A stretch of 64,000 nucleotides of DNA from Onchocerca volvulus. Lineage: Eukaryota > Nematoda > Chromadorea > Rhabditida > Onchocercidae. The notes under the pieces were generated by a model. That model was not told the DNA's origin. It worked only from the letters and a program-made list of their open reading frames with translations, and did not search any database. Of the stretch, positions 60,748 to 64,000 are shown piece after piece (positions within the stretch are counted from its first letter, which is position 1; every line of letters starts with the position of its first letter). The stretch is taken from contig HG738137.1 of the NCBI GenBank assembly GCA_000499405.2, positions 12,894,121 to 12,958,120 on the forward strand, given 5' to 3'. Position numbers and translations under genes: made by a program.

Positions 60748-63700
60748 ACTTTACGAATGTTTCATTCGTTTCTGCTTCTAATTTCCAAGAATCGAACAAT
60801 CGCTGTATTTTACAAAATACTTCCTTCTTCCTCCCCCCCATCATATTCAATATACTTATCAGTAACGATATCAATTTGACAATCCATTTCCTTCCTTTTT
60901 CGCTACTTTTTTACGAATACATGATTTTATATACGGATAAAAATAAAATCACAATACGGTTACTAAATCTACCATACAATTCATGTCTCGTGCTTCTTTT
61001 TACGGGCGTTTACAGATGTCACGTTTAAACACGAAAAAAAGAAAAATATTATGATTCCGATGTTCAGTCTACGCTATATTACCTGATCGATATCGTATGG
61101 ATCATAAATTGCCTAAAAGTATTTAGTTAATATTCCAATTAAATCAATAGTGATAACTGCTGCTAAATTATTTATTTCTCAAATCATAGTAGCTTACTAA
61201 AAAGATGAGTAGCTTACTAAAAAGATGAGAATCTTTGATATGTAACCTAAATTAAAATATCTATAGTTTAATATAGAAATCCACAAAAAATATTAATTTA
61301 GATTTTCTATTTTTTTCTCAAATTCAAAATCAATCAATTATACATGAACATATAATGAGGTGCATAATTTGCGAATCGTTAAACTAATTTATTTTAAAAA
61401 TTATATCACTTAATGATAATTTACGGCTTTATACGTTTAATGTTCTCAACAATTTGTATTCATATTACTGCAATAATACGACTGCATAGTTATGCAAACT
61501 TTCTCAACAAAGACAATAATTTTTATCTATCAAAATTATTCATCTTTTTTCTGATAATATCATTCTCGTTCAAACTCATATTGGATTATTACCATTTAAA
61601 ATCTGCTTTCTAGAAGGAAAAAGCATAAAATATTCCTGAAAAATAAAAATTCTAGCAATAATTTTCATGACAATTTGCGACACTCTTTTTATTCATAATC
61701 ATTCCCAATAATTTGATCTTTCTATCCAATTTTCAAAAAAAAAGAAAAAAAAGGCTTAAAATCAATTTCTATTTCATCCTTCCTTTCTACATCTAAATTG
61801 GACAAAATTTTCGAAATAAATCGACTAACGATAATACACTTCAAAATTTTTCCATTGCAATCTTTCTTCAAGTATTGCAGAAAAAAATGGAGAAAAAATC
61901 ATCAAAAATATGGAATGAATCGGTCAGGACAGTGATGGTCATTGAACAAACTGGGTCATTCTTCCTTCATATTCACCGGATTTACGATTAATTCATTGAA
62001 AATTATCTTTCTGTTAATGTTTAAAAAAAAAAAATTCTCTTTTCATCAAAATTACAAGAAATTACGAATTTTTCGTCCAAATTTAGGTCATATTACTATT
62101 GGATTTAAATATCAATGCATAAATGATCGATAATCCAATATATTCTAGATGAAAAGAGATTGAAAAGAAAAAAAAAAGTCCGAAAAACCAGAATATGAGA
62201 ATAGTAATCTTAATCATCCTATATTTTCGGAAAATTCAGAATTTTGCGACCATTCTTTCAGGAACTAATAATCAAAAACTTTTAAATAACCAAAAATTCA
62301 AATATTTGGGGAATGCTTTCAATCATTGACTTTACCCATTAAATTTAATATTAGTCCGAACAGTTTTTTACTTTTTCCTTTTTTCCGAATATATCACAAC
62401 CATCCCAAACAATCATTACCAAATTTGCACATATCGCTCATATGGCTTTTCAAGAATTTTATCATCGTGATTTTTCTCTACACTTCCGATCATATCAAAT
62501 TATCAGTGAAAAAGTCAAATGAACGATCGAGACCTTAAGTTGAATTGTGTCCATAGTTAAAAATTTGACATTTATCTTTCCTCTTTCCCGTTGTAATTGA
62601 TGAAGTAGATAATAATCAGAAACCACTTCTCCATTTGACATCACTGTTAACTGTCACGATTAAAAGTTGAATGACCAATAAAACGTAGAACGATAAAAAT
62701 GATCATAAAGAAGTTAGCTTGAAAAAAAAAAAAGGTACTGATATATCACTACTTCGTCCTTCTTTATTCCATCTGTTCTATCCAATACATCAAATTAATT
62801 AAGGAAAAATAATGGGATTCTGAAGGCAAATATTATTTTTCCTCTAATTTATCCCTACATGAGATCACCTCTTTTCTTGATAAATAAAACTGATTATCTA
62901 TCTTTCAAATTAATCAATCTAGTTCACATGATCAATCAATTGTCCACCTTTTAAATAAATTGTTCGCCTTTTAGCCATGCAGTTGTTGTCGTTGTTGCTA
63001 CTGTCGTCGTTTTTGTCGTTATTGCTATTGTTTGTTGTTGTAGTAGTAATAAATCACTGTTACTATGAGTAATATTTGATAAATAATAGAACGGTACCGA
63101 TTGACAATGATAAGAAAGACTGATAATTAGATGGGATTAATTTAGGAAATTTTTCAATTTTGTTACCAGTTGCAATGATAATAGAAGCAATTGTGATGGT
63201 TTGATCGTGATCAGTTTACAGGAAAATCAATCGATATGTGATGATAGCAGCGATGATGATGGTGGTGGTTGATAGTGGTAATAGTAGGATGACAGTGTTG
63301 GGATTGATTTGGTTTATATTATCGATAATGTCGTCCAAAATAGCACCAGTAACAGCTGTCGATGATAAGTGATAATAATAATTAGTGTTGAAGGGTTGAC
63401 AAACAAACAATGATGATTACAACGATGACAATAACGATTATGAATCGTAAAGGATAATAAATTTCTTATTAGTTCCTCTTTGCTTTTTTTTTCTTTTTTT
63501 TTTTTTTTTTATCAAAATGTTAATATTTTGTATCTACTAACAAGTAATTTAAATATTTGCTATTCTAAATACTTAATTAAAAAAATAACCTCTGGCTTTT
63601 TGACATATCATAAATTAAAACGAAAATAATTTTTTTTTTCTTTCAGAACCACAATAGAAGAAATGCACCAATTCTCAATAACAGTTTTATTCTTTTGGAA

Positions 63701-63968
63701 TTATTTTACGAAAAAAAAAAAAAAAGCAAAAAAAAGAAGCACACACACACTTCGATATAATCGACTCAACAAATCCGTACTTTTCTGAAATAAAATAAAT
63801 TTCGTTTAAATCTCGCTAATAATCTTGATCAGATTTTACCAATAAATTATAGTGAAAATTTCGAATTGAATATTCTGAAGATTTTGGCCAAAATATGAAT
63901 TAGTTTGTTACCTATTTGCTTATTTAGCTAACTATATAGTTCATATTACTACTGTTATTATTACTATA

Positions 63969-63992
63969 GTAGTAGTAGTAGTAGTAGTAGTA
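63969..63992. repeat. (TAG)n triplet repeat at window end
   Basis: About eight TAG triplets near the right edge. Confidence 0.85.
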
Positions 63993-64000
63993 ATAAATAT

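Larger units (their letters stand above)
59674..64000. other. Region upstream of MYRF
   Basis: AT-rich DNA without a recognised gene. It includes pyrimidine/purine tracts (60229-60300), a CGT triplet tract (60708-60747), repeated TTG-rich stretches (62990-63045) and a TAG tract at the window end (63969-63992). It probably contains the MYRF promoter, but no motif could be assigned. Confidence 0.4.

Noticed and set aside
60643..61028. Open frames with poly-Arg, poly-Ser or poly-Asp runs
   Set aside because: Produced by the CGT triplet tract in different frames. There is no splice context or family resemblance.
63216..63410. Minus-strand frame as a possible MYRF first exon
   Set aside because: No phase-1 donor at its end and the peptide is low-complexity. 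The 59658-59673 exon fits better.

Overview
The window is AT-rich, intron-rich eukaryotic DNA. Three recognisable genes, all on the minus strand, point to a nematode: an EMX/CEH-2 homeobox gene, a nematode-type nicotinic acetylcholine receptor (nAChR) subunit and a MYRF membrane-tethered transcription factor. The composition and the many short-to-medium introns would suit a filarial or other clade III parasite. That placement is an inference. I recognised no tRNA, rRNA, spliced-leader or CRISPR sequence.

Layout. 1-13.5 kb is a graveyard of Helitron-type rolling-circle transposons. It holds 5' TC ends in both orientations, a 2.4 kb element with candidate TC...CTAG ends in an A/T target, remnants of the Rep N-terminal region and of the Pif1-like helicase, two inverted clusters of an internal tandem repeat, a foldback, and a 1.4 kb segment present twice and partly a third time. 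Exons of an unrecognised gene lie among these. 13.5-22.4 kb is nearly featureless apart from three degenerate tandem-repeat tracts. 22.4-28.6 kb is the EMX gene (4 exons, 316 aa). 28.6-33.9 kb is intergenic with two more Helitron ends. 33.95-40.91 kb is the nAChR gene (12 exons, 499 aa). 40.9-48.0 kb is intergenic with a 0.55 kb direct duplication, minisatellites and a 25-bp-stem hairpin. 48.0-59.7 kb is MYRF (16 supported exons plus an inferred first exon, about 1079 aa). 59.7-64 kb is sequence upstream of MYRF with simple repeats.

Gene models were built by hand from in-phase splice sites. In all three main genes every exon length and phase adds up to an uninterrupted reading frame. The genes act separately: EMX patterns neurons, the receptor is a ligand-gated cation channel, and MYRF is a self-cleaving ER-membrane transcription factor. 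There is no sign of operon organisation, since the spacing is 5-7 kb.

The most notable points are an nAChR with an alpha-like (UNC-38-type) body whose loop C has lost the vicinal cysteines, a GC-AG intron in MYRF forced by reading phase, and the Helitron landscape with host-like exons embedded in it.
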